The position numbers and the translations under genes are program-made. Shown here piece by piece: positions 22,076 through 33,230 of a stretch of 64,000 nt of DNA; the first letter of the stretch is position 1, and every line of letters begins with the position of its first letter. Under the pieces are notes generated by a model. It made no database searches and was not told where the DNA came from. It saw nothing but the letters and a program-made list of their open reading frames with translations. The stretch lies in assembly GCA_034406715.1 (NCBI GenBank), contig CP137877.1, positions 310,001 to 374,000 of the forward strand. Direction: 5' to 3'. Origin of the DNA: Rhodotorula mucilaginosa (lineage: Eukaryota; Basidiomycota; Microbotryomycetes; Sporidiobolales; Sporidiobolaceae).

Positions 22076-22675
22076 CCCCTCGCCGGAGGTAACGGGGGTC
22101 GGACCGCGTACACTCGGCTGCCTGTCTATAGGATTCGTCAGCGACCGCGTACTGCACACGAACCGAGTGCAAGGTGTGCGCGCCACCTCTTCTTCGCCGG
22201 AGAGGGGCTCGTTGCCTGCCAGCTGGGATGACACCCGCAAATTCTCGGGTTAGCGTACCTTGTCTTTGTCACGAGCTAGGCGCTGGACAACAGAGCGCGG
22301 CGAGGAGCGAGACGAGGTGCGGAGCGGTTGATGAAGTAATGGACAACGAACTCGCTCAGCGCTTGCGAGCGGCGCCCAAGGACGACCCTAGAGCGGAGAG
22401 AGCGAGCAGCAGAGTCCTGCGCTCGCGCTCCTCCGGCTGTTTCGAAGGATTGTCTTCTGTGAGAGAGGGAGCACAAGGCAGGAGGTGGCTCGCCTCGCTC
22501 AAATGCCGCTGCGGGACTTCATCATTTTGCTGCACAGTACGAGTAGAAAGAAGTATCTAGGAATGCATGCATGCAACGAGCTCGTACACCAGAGAAAGGA
22601 GAATGCAAAGACTCTAAATGGAGAAGGAGAAGAGGTGCATGCCATCGAGAAGAGTGGTCGACGCCACCCCCGCGT
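22076..22675. other. Intergenic region between SAMDC and the RING gene
   Basis: A gap of 600 bases on the minus strand between the SAMDC stop (22676) and the RING-protein start. It should hold the SAMDC 3' end and the RING promoter. No gene features seen. Confidence 0.35.
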
Positions 22676-24608
22676 CTATTGGGCGACGACCTGCTGCTGC
22701 CGTTGCTGGAACACGGCATAGACGAGTACGTAGCCTTCAAACTCGTACAAGATGCGGTCGACGCGCTCGTACTTTTCGAGCAACTCGGGGTTGAGCAGTT
22801 GCCGCATCCCTTCGTGCACTTTGGCCCGGTCGCCCGCCGTCGCGTCGTCCTCGTCGTCCGAGACAAACAGCGTCAAGGTGAGTTTCGCCGGTTCAAAGAT
22901 CCGGAGAACTTTTTCGACCAGTTCCTGCAGCGACTCGGTCGAGCGCTTGATCCCTTCGGCCGTGTCGAGTCCCGCCGCGACGCCCGCCTCGTCGTCGTCG
23001 CCACCACCACCGTTCGCCCGCGTTTGCCCCGGCGACTGCGTCGCCGCTCCTCCAAAGTCAAAGTTGCACTCGAAAGAAGCGTACGAGTACGCCTCCTCGG
23101 GCGTGACATGCACAGTCGCGTACCGGTCCCCCCTCACCGCGTTCTGACTAAACCCGCACGGCGCAAACAGGAACGAGTCGATCGTCGCTCCGGGCAAGAT
23201 GGCCGTCAAGCCGAGGTCGTCCGACAACCGGCTGCCCAACGCGTGCGCGTCGCCGTCGACGACGAGCGGGTCCGAAGGGCACAGGGGGGACGTGTAAGGG
23301 ACGGGGAGGTCCGGAGTCGAAGAAGGGTGGTAGAACTTGCGGCACGCGTTCGTAGACAGTTGCGTCATCAGGATCTCGAGTGTCTGGTCGGGTCGACCAC
23401 CGGCGGGACTCCGCGGTCGGAACGAGCCCGGCACTACAGACGACGGCGGCGGCAACGGAGCGTGCCTTCGAGTCGGCGACCGCGGGATGGCAGCAGCCGA
23501 AGAAGAAGGAGGAGGAGGGGGCAAGGCGGAAGGGGTCGTGGTCAAAGATGCGGACAGCGCCGACAGGGACGTGTCGGGCTTGGACGGCGGCAGCGCGACA
23601 GACGATTCGAGCGCGTGCGGGAGGAGGACGTCGTCCCGTGGCGGAGTCAGGTACAGCAACCAGTGGTCGCCATTCATCCGTCCGACCGTGTACGCCGAGC
23701 TGTTTTCTGTTCGTTTGCGCGCCAAACTGAGCAGTCAGAAAACCAACAGCTTGGAAACCGCCCCCGCCCGGCCCGTCTCGTACCCGCCGACGCCGGTGCC
23801 GACAGCACGTACCAAACAGCTTGTCGAGGAACGCCATCTCTGCGTTCCAGTCCTTGTGCGGTCCGCGTTGACGGTCCGGGAACATGAACGTCTTTCGCGA
23901 GTAGAAGCACCTCCAGACGCCCTTGAAGCCGCACGTCTCGGACGCGATCCGGAGCAGGGTCGGGATCCCGAGCAAGAGGGTCGTCGTGCCGCAGGTCTTG
24001 AGGATCAGCTTGTGCGGCCAGACAAACATGGATGATTCGCTGCGGGGGCGAATGAATCGTCGCATATGCGAACAGGAGGGGGTCAGTCGGCGCGTATCGC
24101 TCACATCGCAACAAGCCCAGCAGGGGGGAGGGGGCTGGCTCATCTGCGAGCAGACCAAGCAAGCAAGAGAGAGAGAAGAGAGATATTACATACCTGAGCA
24201 AGTACGCGTCGACTTCCTCCCCCTCGATCACGCTGAGAACCTTGCACTGCACCTCGTCGAGCATATTGTCCCACACGGACTTTTCGACCTGCCTCAATCC
24301 CGTCCACCGGTCCTTGCTCGTCGCGTTCGACGCAGCGGCGCGGCCACCATGGATCGGGAGTTGGCGCGCGACGACGTCCTCCTCGGAGGGTGCGAACCAA
24401 ATCTCGAGGAGTTTCTCCGGACCTGTAGGTTTCGAGAGCAGTCGAGGTTCGATGTCAGTCGGGAGGTTTCTTACCTTCCAAGCTTAGCCATGGGAGCAGG
24501 GATCTGATAGGGTGTGCGAGACGACTTGCCTTCGAACGGACCGGGCGACGAGTCGTCCATGACGGTCACCGCAGCATTCTCTCCGTTGGCGGCAAGGGGG
24601 CTGACCAT
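22676..24608 (-). CDS. SPE2: S-adenosylmethionine decarboxylase proenzyme
   Basis: It makes decarboxylated AdoMet, the aminopropyl donor for spermidine. The start at 24608 gives MVSPLAANGENAAVTVMDDS. The first intron (24423-24529) begins with GC rather than GT; splicing it gives FEGPEKLLEIWF, the family's N-terminal block. The self-cleavage and pyruvoyl site is LSESSMFVWPHKL (Glu-Ser bond, near 24030-24050), followed by LILKTCGTTTLL with the proton-donor Cys. GVWRCFYSRKTFMFPDRQ and NAEMAFLDKLF follow before the last intron (about 23700-23800). The final exon is long (about 340 residues), with MNGDHWLLYLTPP and TPEEAYSYASFECNF, and includes a Ser/Pro-rich insert near 23400-23560 not needed for catalysis. 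No small upstream frame is seen just before the ATG. Confidence 0.95.
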
Positions 24609-25157
24609 CTCTCTGGCTATGTGGTGCAGGTGCCAATCTGTTTACACACAAGAGCGAGTCAGCGACCGATGAGTGACCGATCGACCTCGAGAGTGGAAGG
24701 AAAAAAAGCTCACCCTCTCCAAGAAGCACGTCCGCTCAAAGTGGTGAGCCGGTACGGGTCCGCTGCGGGACTTGGTCTGAGCTCTCGGACGAGTCAGAAG
24801 CAGGCTACGCTGGGCTCGCGAGGACGGCACAGAGTTCCGACTTTGCGCAACAAGTTCACCGCTCGAATCTCTCGCTTCCGCGCGTCGCCAAGCCAACAAA
24901 CCCCGTCAAACCCCGCGCAAACTCCGAGTACAGACATTCGCATGCGTAGTTGCGCGGGACGGTAACAGTCTCGAGATTCAACGAAAGAGAATGAATTATG
25001 ATGCAGGGGGCGTCGATTAAACTGAGGATACAACAAGGCGCCGGTTTATAAAAGGGAGAAAGAGTTAAGACAACAAGGGGTGAACAGATCAGATGCGAGG
25101 GTGACGATACAGGTCCGAGGGACAGGAGAACCTCTTTTCGGCGCGCGCGCAAGTCGT
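24609..25157. other. Intergenic region upstream of SAMDC
   Basis: This 549-base minus-strand gap contains the SAMDC promoter and the 3' end of the next gene. There is no upstream ATG on the minus strand within about 300 bases of the SAMDC start, so a leader peptide like those of plant or mammalian SAMDC is not evident. Confidence 0.4.
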
Positions 25158-26208
25158 CTAGCGGTTATTGCCGGTGATGGTCGAAGTCGAGCCGGAGCGG
25201 TCCCGGTTCTTGAAGCCCATCTCGACGCCGCTACTCATCCGCTTCATCAAGCCGGGCTGCAAACAGGTCGAGAATACGTCAGTACGGCTGTGCAGCATGT
25301 GGGTACCCGGCGGTGCGCTCACCCTTCGAGCAGAAGTTGATGCTCGGCCATCCTTGAGCTTTTCGATCCGCGCCTTTTCGGCTGCAGCACGTTCTTCTTG
25401 ACTCAGGGGCGCTTCCGGCTCGACGAGCGGGGCGAACCAACCACTTCCTACGAGAGGGGCGAGGCGCGTCAGTGAAGATTTGGAGAGGAAAAGAGGCATG
25501 GAAACGAGCACTTCGTACCTGTTCGGAATTGGTGCAACAGGCCGCCCTTTTTGCTTGTTGAGCCGGTCTTGGGCGTTGGTGGTGGTGGTGGCGTGTACTC
25601 TCTCGGGGGTGAGAGCGAGTCTTCCGAGATCCTCGGCAGCTCGTCCGCGACCGCGCTGCTCAAATCCCTCTGAACCTCGCTCGGCCTCCTCTCTCCCGGG
25701 GAAGGCCTATACCCGCCATTCTCATTGGCCGATTCGGACGCCGCGGAAGAGAGGATCGAGTGCGCGTCGTTCTCGAACGAGGTACCCCTCACCCAGTCGA
25801 GCGACGGATCCCGGAACGGGTTCGACCCGACCGAGTTGACTTGCGAGTACGGGCTGCCGGCGCGGGCGCGGTCGAACGAGTTGGCACGCGAAGAGTCGGG
25901 AGTCAGGTAGGACGGGAGGATCGAACCTGGCGGGGACTGTGACTGCGACGGATGGTAGTCGCCAGCTGAGGGTCGACTGTCCTGAGAACTTCGGAGTGGG
26001 TCGGCCACTGGGAGGAGAAAGAATTGGGGCGCCGGGGTCAGTACGGTGTCACTTTGCAAAGACGCACATGTGCGGGTGCAACTGACTCGTAGTCTCCTCG
26101 CTGTGGGAGAGAGCTTGAGAGAAGGGACACGCCGAAGTCTCGACTTGTGATGATGACGCCGATCGAGGGTCGCCGTCCCGCAGCTCACCCTAAGAGCTCC
26201 GGCGACAT
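25158..26208 (-). CDS. Disordered Ser/Pro-rich protein of unknown function
   Basis: I do not recognise a family. A consistent exon chain can be built from the ATG at 26208: MSPELLG joins EETTMADPLRSSQDS across two short introns (GTGAGC..CACAG and GTCAGT..CCCAG), then a long exon runs with DYHPSQSQSPPGS, NPFRDPSLDWVRGTSFEND and EYTPPPPPTPKTGSTSKK. Further exons give the SGWFAPLVEPEAPLSQEERA block and the basic tail ending STITGNNR (stop 25158-25160). The middle is rich in Ser, Pro and charged residues and likely unstructured. SQEERAAAEKARIEKLKDG looks helical. No signal peptide, membrane segment or catalytic motif. The N-terminal joins are inference; the long exon is well supported by composition. 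Confidence 0.55.
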
Positions 26209-27025
26209 CCGGAGAGATGCTTGCGCTCTTAGGAATCCTCTAGCAGCTCACCGCTTTCAGATCGCCCGTCCGCCGAGACGCACAACGCGGCTGGCTTTCT
26301 TCCTCGGCACCACTGGATCCACCATGGATAGCGTCCACCGAGCTAGCTACGTTGTCCTGCTTCAATACGGCACGCAAAGCAGCCTCGAATCCTCAGTAGC
26401 TGCGCTCAAACGCTCACTGCAGCTTGTCGGCCAGTCGCGACTCAGTTGCCGCTATCCGAATCTCGCACGCACAGAAGACGACGACTACCGACTGTTGCTA
26501 TCTCAAACCCAGCACCATTCGTCAAGCTGGACGTCGACTGTACCCGAGACTGCCCAAGCGTCACGTCCGTGCGATCCGTACCCAGCCAGAACGCCCGGAC
26601 CCTCGGAGCTGAGCCCTCTTCCCACGCGGTCCACAGTACGACTCGCCTCGGCTGTCAGCGCACGTCGCGCTTCGAAGCTATACTGTATTCACGCGGCATC
26701 TCCATCTTCGAGCAGCTGGAAGCTCCGCATCCCGCAGCTCTCGGGTTCGGCCTCAACAAGCTAGACTGGATGCGGAAGGCGGTATTCGCATACTTTTGGT
26801 CTGCAAGTCGTAATCCTCGGGTTCGCCGCATCTACTCGAGAATCTCGGCGCATGTCCACGTTCGTGGCGAGACGTGCGGGAACTTTATTTGGTCGCGACG
26901 CCCTTCCCTTGCTCAAACGGATGCGGATTCTGCTCTTGGCTCTCGATTCATCACTTTCGGCGCTGTACCGCGTACGCTTCGATTAGTCCACCCCAAAGAT
27001 ATCAGACTTTTTCGCGCCGCCTGCT
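26209..27025. other. Divergent intergenic region before the first GH128 gene
   Basis: A gap of 817 bases. One frame stays open from about 26446 into the glycosidase gene, but its translation has no domain, and it overlaps the real coding exons in another frame, so I do not call it. The gap should hold two divergent promoters. Confidence 0.35.
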
Positions 27026-28299
27026 ATGCGCTACATTCCAGCGATCTTGCTTGCCTTTACCGCCGCTGTTTCGGCGCTGGCCGCCCCAGCCGGCAACATC
27101 GCTCGCGGAGCCCCCGAGTAAGCTTTTGTGTTCCCCAAGGTCATCTTTCAGTATCGGAACTCTTGCTCACAGGTGCACTTTCTCGTGAGCAGGACCACAA
27201 AAACCTCACCGGAGCGGCTTTTCTCGCGTGCGACCACCTCTGCTTCGGTCAAGAAGGGCATTGGCTACAATGATCCGCACTTGACAAAGAAGTTGGCAAT
27301 CTTGTGGGCGTACAACTGGGGTCAGACGCCCAGCGGCAGCCTCAACTCGGGTGTGGAGTATGTTCCGATACTGTGCGTCTTTTTGTCGATGACTGTCTCC
27401 CCACTGTCGGAGGCAGTTTTTGAGCGCGTCTTCAGCGTATGACTTCCGTCACTAATACTCTGGATTAATACGACCAGATGGAATGCCGCCGCCGGTTCGA
27501 CTTGGAACGCCAACGCCCAAGCCGCCATCGCGAGCGGTTCCAAGCACCTCCTCGCGTTTAACGAGCCCGACCTCGACTCCCAAGCCGACATGACAGTCGC
27601 GCAATCGGTCACGGCTTGGAAACAGTACATGTCTCCCTTGGTGGGCAAAGGGGCAAAGCTCGGTTCGATGGCGGTCACGAATGGCGGAGCGCCGATGGGG
27701 ATCGCGTATCTTCAAGCGTTCTTTGCGGCGTGTCCTCAATGCGCGCAGGAGTGCGACTTTGTCGCTCTCCATTGGTATGACGCTGCGTGGAACACTGGTG
27801 CGCCCTGTTCGGCAGAAAACTGCTCTATTTGGTCGCTCTCGTGGAGAAGCAGATTCGGATCACTGACTTGCTGCGGGTCTTGATCTTGTGACAGGTTACT
27901 TCACGGTAAGGATGTCTCTTTCGCCTCCCGGACTAACAGCGTCGTCCACCGCTGACCTCTCGGCGCTTCATGCGGCTCGCGAGAAGAATTACCTCGCAGA
28001 CGCATACAACGCGTTGCAGAAACCGATTTGGCTCACCGAGTTTGCAGGTTCGGGGACCGTGGCAGAGCAGCAGACGTTCCTCAATTATGTCATTCCGTGG
28101 ATGGAGAAGCAGGTGCGCGTCGTCTCGGTGCAGCTCAAGTCTGATTGAGGACGAGGCGGGGCATCGGAATCTGACTTGCCAGAAACTATTACAGACGTTC
28201 ATTGAACGCTATGCCGGTTTCGGCGACTTCGTGGGCAACTATGTCTATGCCAACGGGAGTCTCACGCCTCTCGGGCAGACCTACTCGCAGACAAAGTAG
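27026..28299 (+). CDS. Secreted glycoside hydrolase, GH128 / Asl1-like (copy 1)
   Basis: Predicted beta-1,3-glucan-acting enzyme of the GH128 (glycosyl hydrolase catalytic core) type, secreted to the wall or medium. The start MRYIPAILLAFTAAVSALAA is a clear signal peptide. The second exon continues ETTKTSPERLFSRATT and KKGIGYNDPHL, the family's first strand; WAYNWGQTPSG and GVEYVPIL follow. The probable acid/base Glu is in LLAFNEPDLDSQ (about 27550-27590) and the nucleophile Glu in PIWLTEFAGSGT (about 28021-28060). The C-terminus FGDFVGNYVYANGSLTPLG ends the barrel. About five introns, including one in the YFT/ALHAA region. It stands in tandem with a second copy 419 bases downstream. Confidence 0.9.
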
Positions 28300-28718
28300 G
28301 CGTTTGACAACGCAACGCTGCTTTTTCTTCGACGAGCGCAACATTCGACTACGCGAGAAGCGTTGGTCGGGTGTCAGAACGGATCGCGGAGCGGCTCGGT
28401 ATAGGTACTTCTCGCGGAAGAGATATGGCGTCCCAGGCCAGCTCGATACGCACGGTCCGCTTGGCGCAAGACGCGACGCGTTCTGTCCGTCTGTTGTGAC
28501 ACCGCGTTCTCTTCGCCGTCCGTAACCGCCCTGCGATTCAACCTCGGCTAAGCTTTCCGATTGCCTCTTTCTCTCTCTCTCTTTTAACATCCTCGTCTCT
28601 CATTTCTCGACATACCCGCGCGACACTTGCTGGCCGATCCGTGCATTTCTCGCTGTGACTTTACGTCCCTTCTTTACACCATCCCTCCCACGCTCTTTTC
28701 CCTCTGTCTCGCACCACG
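28300..28718. promoter_or_regulatory. Intergenic leader of GH128 copy 2
   Basis: The 419-base gap turns into a long CT-rich tract at about 28555-28715 (TCTTTCTCTCTCTCTC and similar) just ahead of the ATG at 28719. Such pyrimidine tracts are common in fungal promoters and leaders. No gene is seen. Confidence 0.4.
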
Positions 28719-30106
28719 ATGCGTCTTTTTCACTTTTGGAGCTGTCTGCTCTTCATCGCCGCCCCTCTCATCCTAGCCGCCTCAACCCTGACCGACGCAT
28801 TTCAGCCCTGCGAGCTCGAGGCGCAGTACCAGATCGCCAAGGCGAAGCGCCTCATCCGCCGTGCAGATTCGTACAAGCCGTCGAGGGAGACGACGCACAA
28901 GAAGCGAGTGTTTGCTCAGCGCTTGAAGAAATGGGAGGCGAACGCGCGCGCGGCCAAACACGATCCGCAGCGCTGTGGCGAAAGTAGGGCCATCTCTCTC
29001 GGCACGGCTCGCACGTCGAGAAAGAAGAAACTGGGCTGACTCCAGGTCGGACAACTTCTGCAGGTCCAGCAACGCCACGCAGGAAGGGGGCTGTGAATCC
29101 GGGAGCGCGCGTCGCGACTCCAAAGCTGCCGTCCCCGGGCAAGTCGTGAGTTGCATCAGCCCGATTTGCGCCTTCGTCCGTCGCGCGGAGGAGCTGACCT
29201 TGTTCGGCAACAACACGTCTAGTCTCTCGAACGGCGGAAGGTCCAAGCGCGGTATTGGCTACAACGATGCCAGATTGACGACCAAGCTCAACATCCGCTG
29301 GGCGTACAACTGGGGACGGCAGCCGGACGGAGCGCTCAACAGCGGGGTCGAGTATGTTGCCATGCTGTACGTCCTGATTACGCGGCCGGAATGGACCGCA
29401 GTCGATACGGAGCTGACGAGAGTTTCTCCGACCTGGTCCGGACTGTGTGTGCGGCTCAGCTGGGATGCTTCGAATACCGCTGACTGGGCCGACAAAGCCA
29501 ACGCCGCTCTCGCAAGCGGGTCCACCCACCTCCTCGCGTTCAACGAACCAGATCTTGACACCCAAGCCAACATGCCCGTCTCCGAATCGGTTCGAGCTTG
29601 GAAAGAGCACATTTCGCCGTTCGCCGGTCGAGCGAGAATTGGATCGATGGCGGTCACGAACGGACAGGGTCCGATGGCCAACGGCGACCCGATGGGCCCG
29701 TCGTACATCAAGCGCTTCTTCGAAGCCTGCCCGCAGTGCGAGCGGGAGTGCAGCTTTGTCGCCCTTCACTGGTATGATCAAGCGAACAATGTCGCCTACT
29801 TCAAGGTGCGTAGATCGAACGAATCGTTTGAATTTCCAGCCGATGCTGATCCTCCTTTCCCTTTCCCTTCCACAGAAACACCTCCAAGATGCCTACGCTC
29901 TCCTCAAGAAGCCGATCTGGCTGACAGAGTTCCAGGGCTACGGGACGGTTGCCGAACAGCAGGCTTTCCTCCGGGAGGTCATTCCCTGGATGGAGGAGCA
30001 GGCGTTCATCGAGAGGTACGCCGGCTTTGGCGACTTTGTCGGCAACTATGTCGCGGACCAGGAGGGTAACCTCACTCCTCTCGGCGAGACGTATTCGAAC
30101 GCTTGA
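28719..30106 (+). CDS. Secreted glycoside hydrolase, GH128 / Asl1-like (copy 2)
   Basis: A tandem paralogue of the gene before it. The signal peptide is MRLFHFWSCLLFIAAPLILA. Unlike copy 1, a basic extension of about 100 residues follows, with RLIRRADSYKPSRETTHKKR and cysteines in FCRSSNATQEGGCES, before the shared core begins at KRGIGYNDARL. The core keeps WAYNWGRQPDG, the acid/base Glu in LLAFNEPDLDTQ, the CPQCERECSFVALHWYD block and the nucleophile Glu in PIWLTEFQGYGT. It ends FVADQEGNLTPLGETYSNA in this line of descent. The introns lie at the same places in the core as in copy 1 where I could compare (before KKHLQDAY/ALHAA and after GVEYV). The extension could be a propeptide or wall-binding arm. 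Confidence 0.88.
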
Positions 30107-30398
30107 AGCGTCCCCGGTATTCGCTTGTTTTCCTCTCTTCTGGCAGCTCTTCTTTTTTTCGTCCGTTCCCCGTTGTTCAGAATCGCCGGACTTGTAGCTG
30201 CTGGTCAGCATTCCATCCGTTTGCCATTGAGATGCCCGGAAATCCCATACGGTGCGGCGAATAGTGAGAATGAGAGCGTTCCCGAGCGAAGCAGCAGTGG
30301 AAAGATTCTGGCCGGCGACATGGCGACGCCGCTTTCCTCTTCCTCACCTCGACCTCCTCGCTGCTCTCGCCTCAGACAGCCGCACAAGCGCACGCACG

Positions 30399-31678
30399 AT
30401 GCCATACAGACTCCCACTCGAGCTCGAACTTACTATCCTCGAGCTCGCCGCGCCTCCGCTCGTCAAGCCTCGCCTGCACGACCGCGTCGCCTTCTTCATC
30501 AAGATTTCGCTCGTCCACCGCTCCCTCACTGCCTGGGCTCAGGAACGCCTGCACGACCAGTTTCTGTATACCTACAGACCGCGTGAGGACGAGCATGCCC
30601 GACTCGAACAACGTCTGACCGAGGCAGGGTTCGGACCGTCTCGCCCGATTTCGCGTCTGTACCTCGACGTCACTCGTTTTCGCCGTCGGGGCGACCCAGA
30701 ACCAGACGACTTCGACTCCGACGCCGAAGAGGACTCGGAGACTTCGGCGGGCGCCGAGACTGCGTCTTCGGTCAGCGCCGAGACTGCGTCTTCGGTCAGC
30801 GCCGAGACTGCGTCTTCGAAGAGCGCCGAGACAGCGTCTGCAGGAAGCGAGAGCTACCAGTCGTCGGGAGGCCAGAGCAACCAGCCTTCAGATGGTCACG
30901 GGATCTTCGAGCATGCGGCATTTGAGCGGACGCTTAGTCCTCTGCTCGGGCACTACGTCCAGGGCCTTGATACGCTGTGGCTGATGCCGCCATATTCCTG
31001 GCTCAACCTTTCGGGCATCCCCGGTACGTGCAGGCGCACGTTTTCCGTATCACGCGCTGCTGACAAGGCTCTGCCTGACTGATACAGCCCCTCGCTTGCT
31101 TGAAATGGACGACGAGGCATTCGGCAAACGCATGGGACCACTTGCATGCGCTGCCGCTTTCGCAACGTACGACGCTTGTGCTGCGCAGGACCGTGCTCGT
31201 CCTGGACCACGAAAACACCGGTTGCCCATTGCGCACTCTCATCCTGGACCGCTGCAGGGTCTTCATGACCGCTGACTTCCTTTATCACTTCCCGGATCTC
31301 GAAATCTTGATCGTGTGCAAGTCGATAATGCTAAACAGCGTGCAACAGTTCGACTGGTTGTCCCCCTCAGCTCGGCACATCCACATCTTACAGGACAACT
31401 TTGAGGATTTGCAAGAAGACCCTGCCCCGGCCGCGACCTTCCCCGCCCTCGAGTCGCTCACGTTCACCTGGCTGCAGCCAGACACGGACAAGTCCGACGG
31501 CCACGCCGTGGATGTCGCGGACCCGCTCCCCGACTTGCGCAAATTCGTCGAGTCATCGATCGTCGCCCCGCAATGCACCTTCAAGTATCTGCGCTCGACA
31601 AAGTCGTCGGAGGAAGCGTTGGCGGACGCGATGGCGGATCTGGGACTCGCGTCGTCAGCATTTTTGGACTCTGACTAG
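30399..31678 (+). CDS. F-box-like protein, copy 1 (frame unresolved in exon 2)
   Basis: The N-terminus MPYRLPLELELTILELAAPP and HRSLTAWAQERLHDQFLY look like the F-box-like helix set common in basidiomycete expanded families, which recruit substrates to SCF ubiquitin ligases. Exon 1 ends near 31023 (GTACGT donor), and the acceptor is likely at 31087. Spliced this way the frame starts as PRLLEMDD, like the PRVLCLDG of copy 2, but the homologous downstream block (LPLSQRTTLVLR, then LRTLILDRCRVF) is in a different frame. That needs a net one-base shift or an unusual splice. The C-terminus CTFKYLRSTKSSEEALADAM is shared with copy 2. Exon 1 has a 24-base tandem repeat. It could be a pseudogene in the making or an assembly error. 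Confidence 0.6.
30751..30846 (+). repeat. Coding minisatellite, four 24-base units
   Basis: Four head-to-tail units of 24 bases, the first two identical (30751-30774 and 30775-30798), encode AETASSVS-type repeats within F-box-like copy 1. The absence of this block in copy 2 shows it expanded after the duplication or was lost there. Confidence 0.9.
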
Positions 31679-31861
31679 CATCCGCTTGCATGTACGCTTG
31701 CTTTGTGATTTAACTTGCAAACAATGTTTTTGTGCTTCCCCGATCGGTCTTCATAGGCGTCACTTACCGAGGGAAGTGTCGTCCCCGCTCCAGCGACGAG
31801 CCACTTTCTACCTCGACCCGTTCACTGCTCTCACGTCAGACCGCCGCGAGACGTCCATACG

Positions 31862-33073
31862 ATGCGCTACAGACTCCCACTCGAGCTCGAACTCACGATC
31901 CTCGAACTCGCCGCGCCTCCGCTTGCCATCGACCGGCTGCACGACCGCGTCGACTTTTTCCTCAACGTCTCGCTCGTCCATCGCTCCCTGACAGCCTGGG
32001 CGCAGGAACGCCTGCACGACCAGTTCTTGTACACATATCGTCGACGAACGGATGAGTACGAACGTCTCGAAACGCGTCTCGAGGCGGGGTTCGGCCGCGA
32101 CCGTTCGATCCGCCGCCTCTATACCTCGATTTGACTCGCTTCCCTGACAAGTCTCGCCAAGAATCAGCTCCCGGAACCGAGTCGACTTATTGTTCTTGGA
32201 GAGGGCGTGACTATGGGCCAAGCTCCTTGATTCACGGAGTTGGCGATACACGAGTCCAAAGACAGGCGTGCGATGTGGTGGCTTCTTTCTTCCGACCCGA
32301 GATCATACTGCCTATGTCCGGCCAGTGGGAATTGTGCCCAATGATCACAGCCTACAGCCAGGTACTAGACACGCTCTGGCTCAAATCTCCGCCCTGGATA
32401 CTGGACATCGCCGACTTGCCTCGTGAGTGTGTGACGGGACCAGTCTCGGAGTTGCTCGGAGAGACTTTTGATGTCACCAGCTGATCTCGTGACTGATGCT
32501 ACAGCGCCTCGGGTTCTCTGCCTTGACGGCGCCGAGCACAGACTTCGGTGGTGCACCACCAAACTTCCCGTCTCGAGCGAGACGAAGCTGTTCCTGCGGA
32601 ACATTGATCTGGGCGGAAACAGAGGCCTGGACGAGCTCGCCATGCGGCAAATAGTCTTTGACAAGTGCCGGTCAAGTCACGGCTCCGCTAGCAACGTACT
32701 GCGTGGATCCCGTCGCCTGGAAACTTTGATCCTATCCGAGACTGAGGACGACGACGACATCAAGTGGACGCTCGCCACGCTGCCGCCAAGCATTCAAATT
32801 ATGCACATATTTCAGCACAACATCAACGTCGGCAATGACGTCCGCCATATTACGAACATCCTCCCTCGCCTCGAGTCGTTCACGTTCGAATTGCTCCTGC
32901 CGTCGGGAGGATCGCCCGCGAATGACGGTCGGGATGTGCTCGCCGAGGTATCGCGCGCCGTCGAGTCGACTATTGTCGCTCCGAAGTGCACCTTCAAGTA
33001 TGTACGCTCGACCAAGTCGCCGGAGGACGCATTGGCGGATGCGCTGGCGGAACTGGGATTCGACAGCCCGTAG
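31862..33073 (+). pseudogene. F-box-like protein, copy 2, with frame disruption in exon 1
   Basis: The start MRYRLPLELELTILELAAPP is nearly the same as copy 1 and the frame follows it to RLYTSI, where a stop occurs at 32132. In copy 1 the next residues are RLYLDVTRF; here the matching LDLTRFPDK is in another frame, as if TA had been duplicated in the TATACC at about 32120. No GT..AG pair removes this. After it, the frame is open through VLDTLWLKSPPW, a normal intron (GTGAGT donor near 32423, acceptor near 32503), and PRVLCLDGAEHRL to the stop at 33071. The tail CTFKYVRSTKSPEDALADAL matches copy 1. Either a recent pseudogene or a base-call error. Confidence 0.6.
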
Positions 33074-33230
33074 CATTTTCGATCTTTTGACTGGCCTCCG
33101 CCTGCGTGTCATGCTTGAGTGTGTTTTTCGCTTGTAGACGGAATTTGATCCGCTTCTATCGAAGTGCTTCATTGAGTGAACTGGAGACTTCCGAAGGTTC
33201 CGCTTCTCCTGTGGCTTCCGCTCTCCTGCG

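Noticed and set aside
21282-22253. A 323-codon plus-strand frame opposite the RING gene
   Set aside because: It mirrors the low-complexity Ser/Pro-rich coding sequence of the minus strand and has no domain.
22571-23887. A 438-codon plus-strand frame
   Set aside because: It is antisense to the large last exon of S-adenosylmethionine decarboxylase and is Arg-rich as expected of a shadow frame.
26446-27273. A 275-codon open frame on the plus strand
   Set aside because: It overlaps the signal-peptide exon of the first glycosidase in another frame and has no family content; GC-rich DNA gives such frames by chance.
31169-31190. A 22-base GT..AG stretch as an intron in F-box-like copy 1
   Set aside because: It is shorter than any intron accepted elsewhere in the window and has no room for a branch point.
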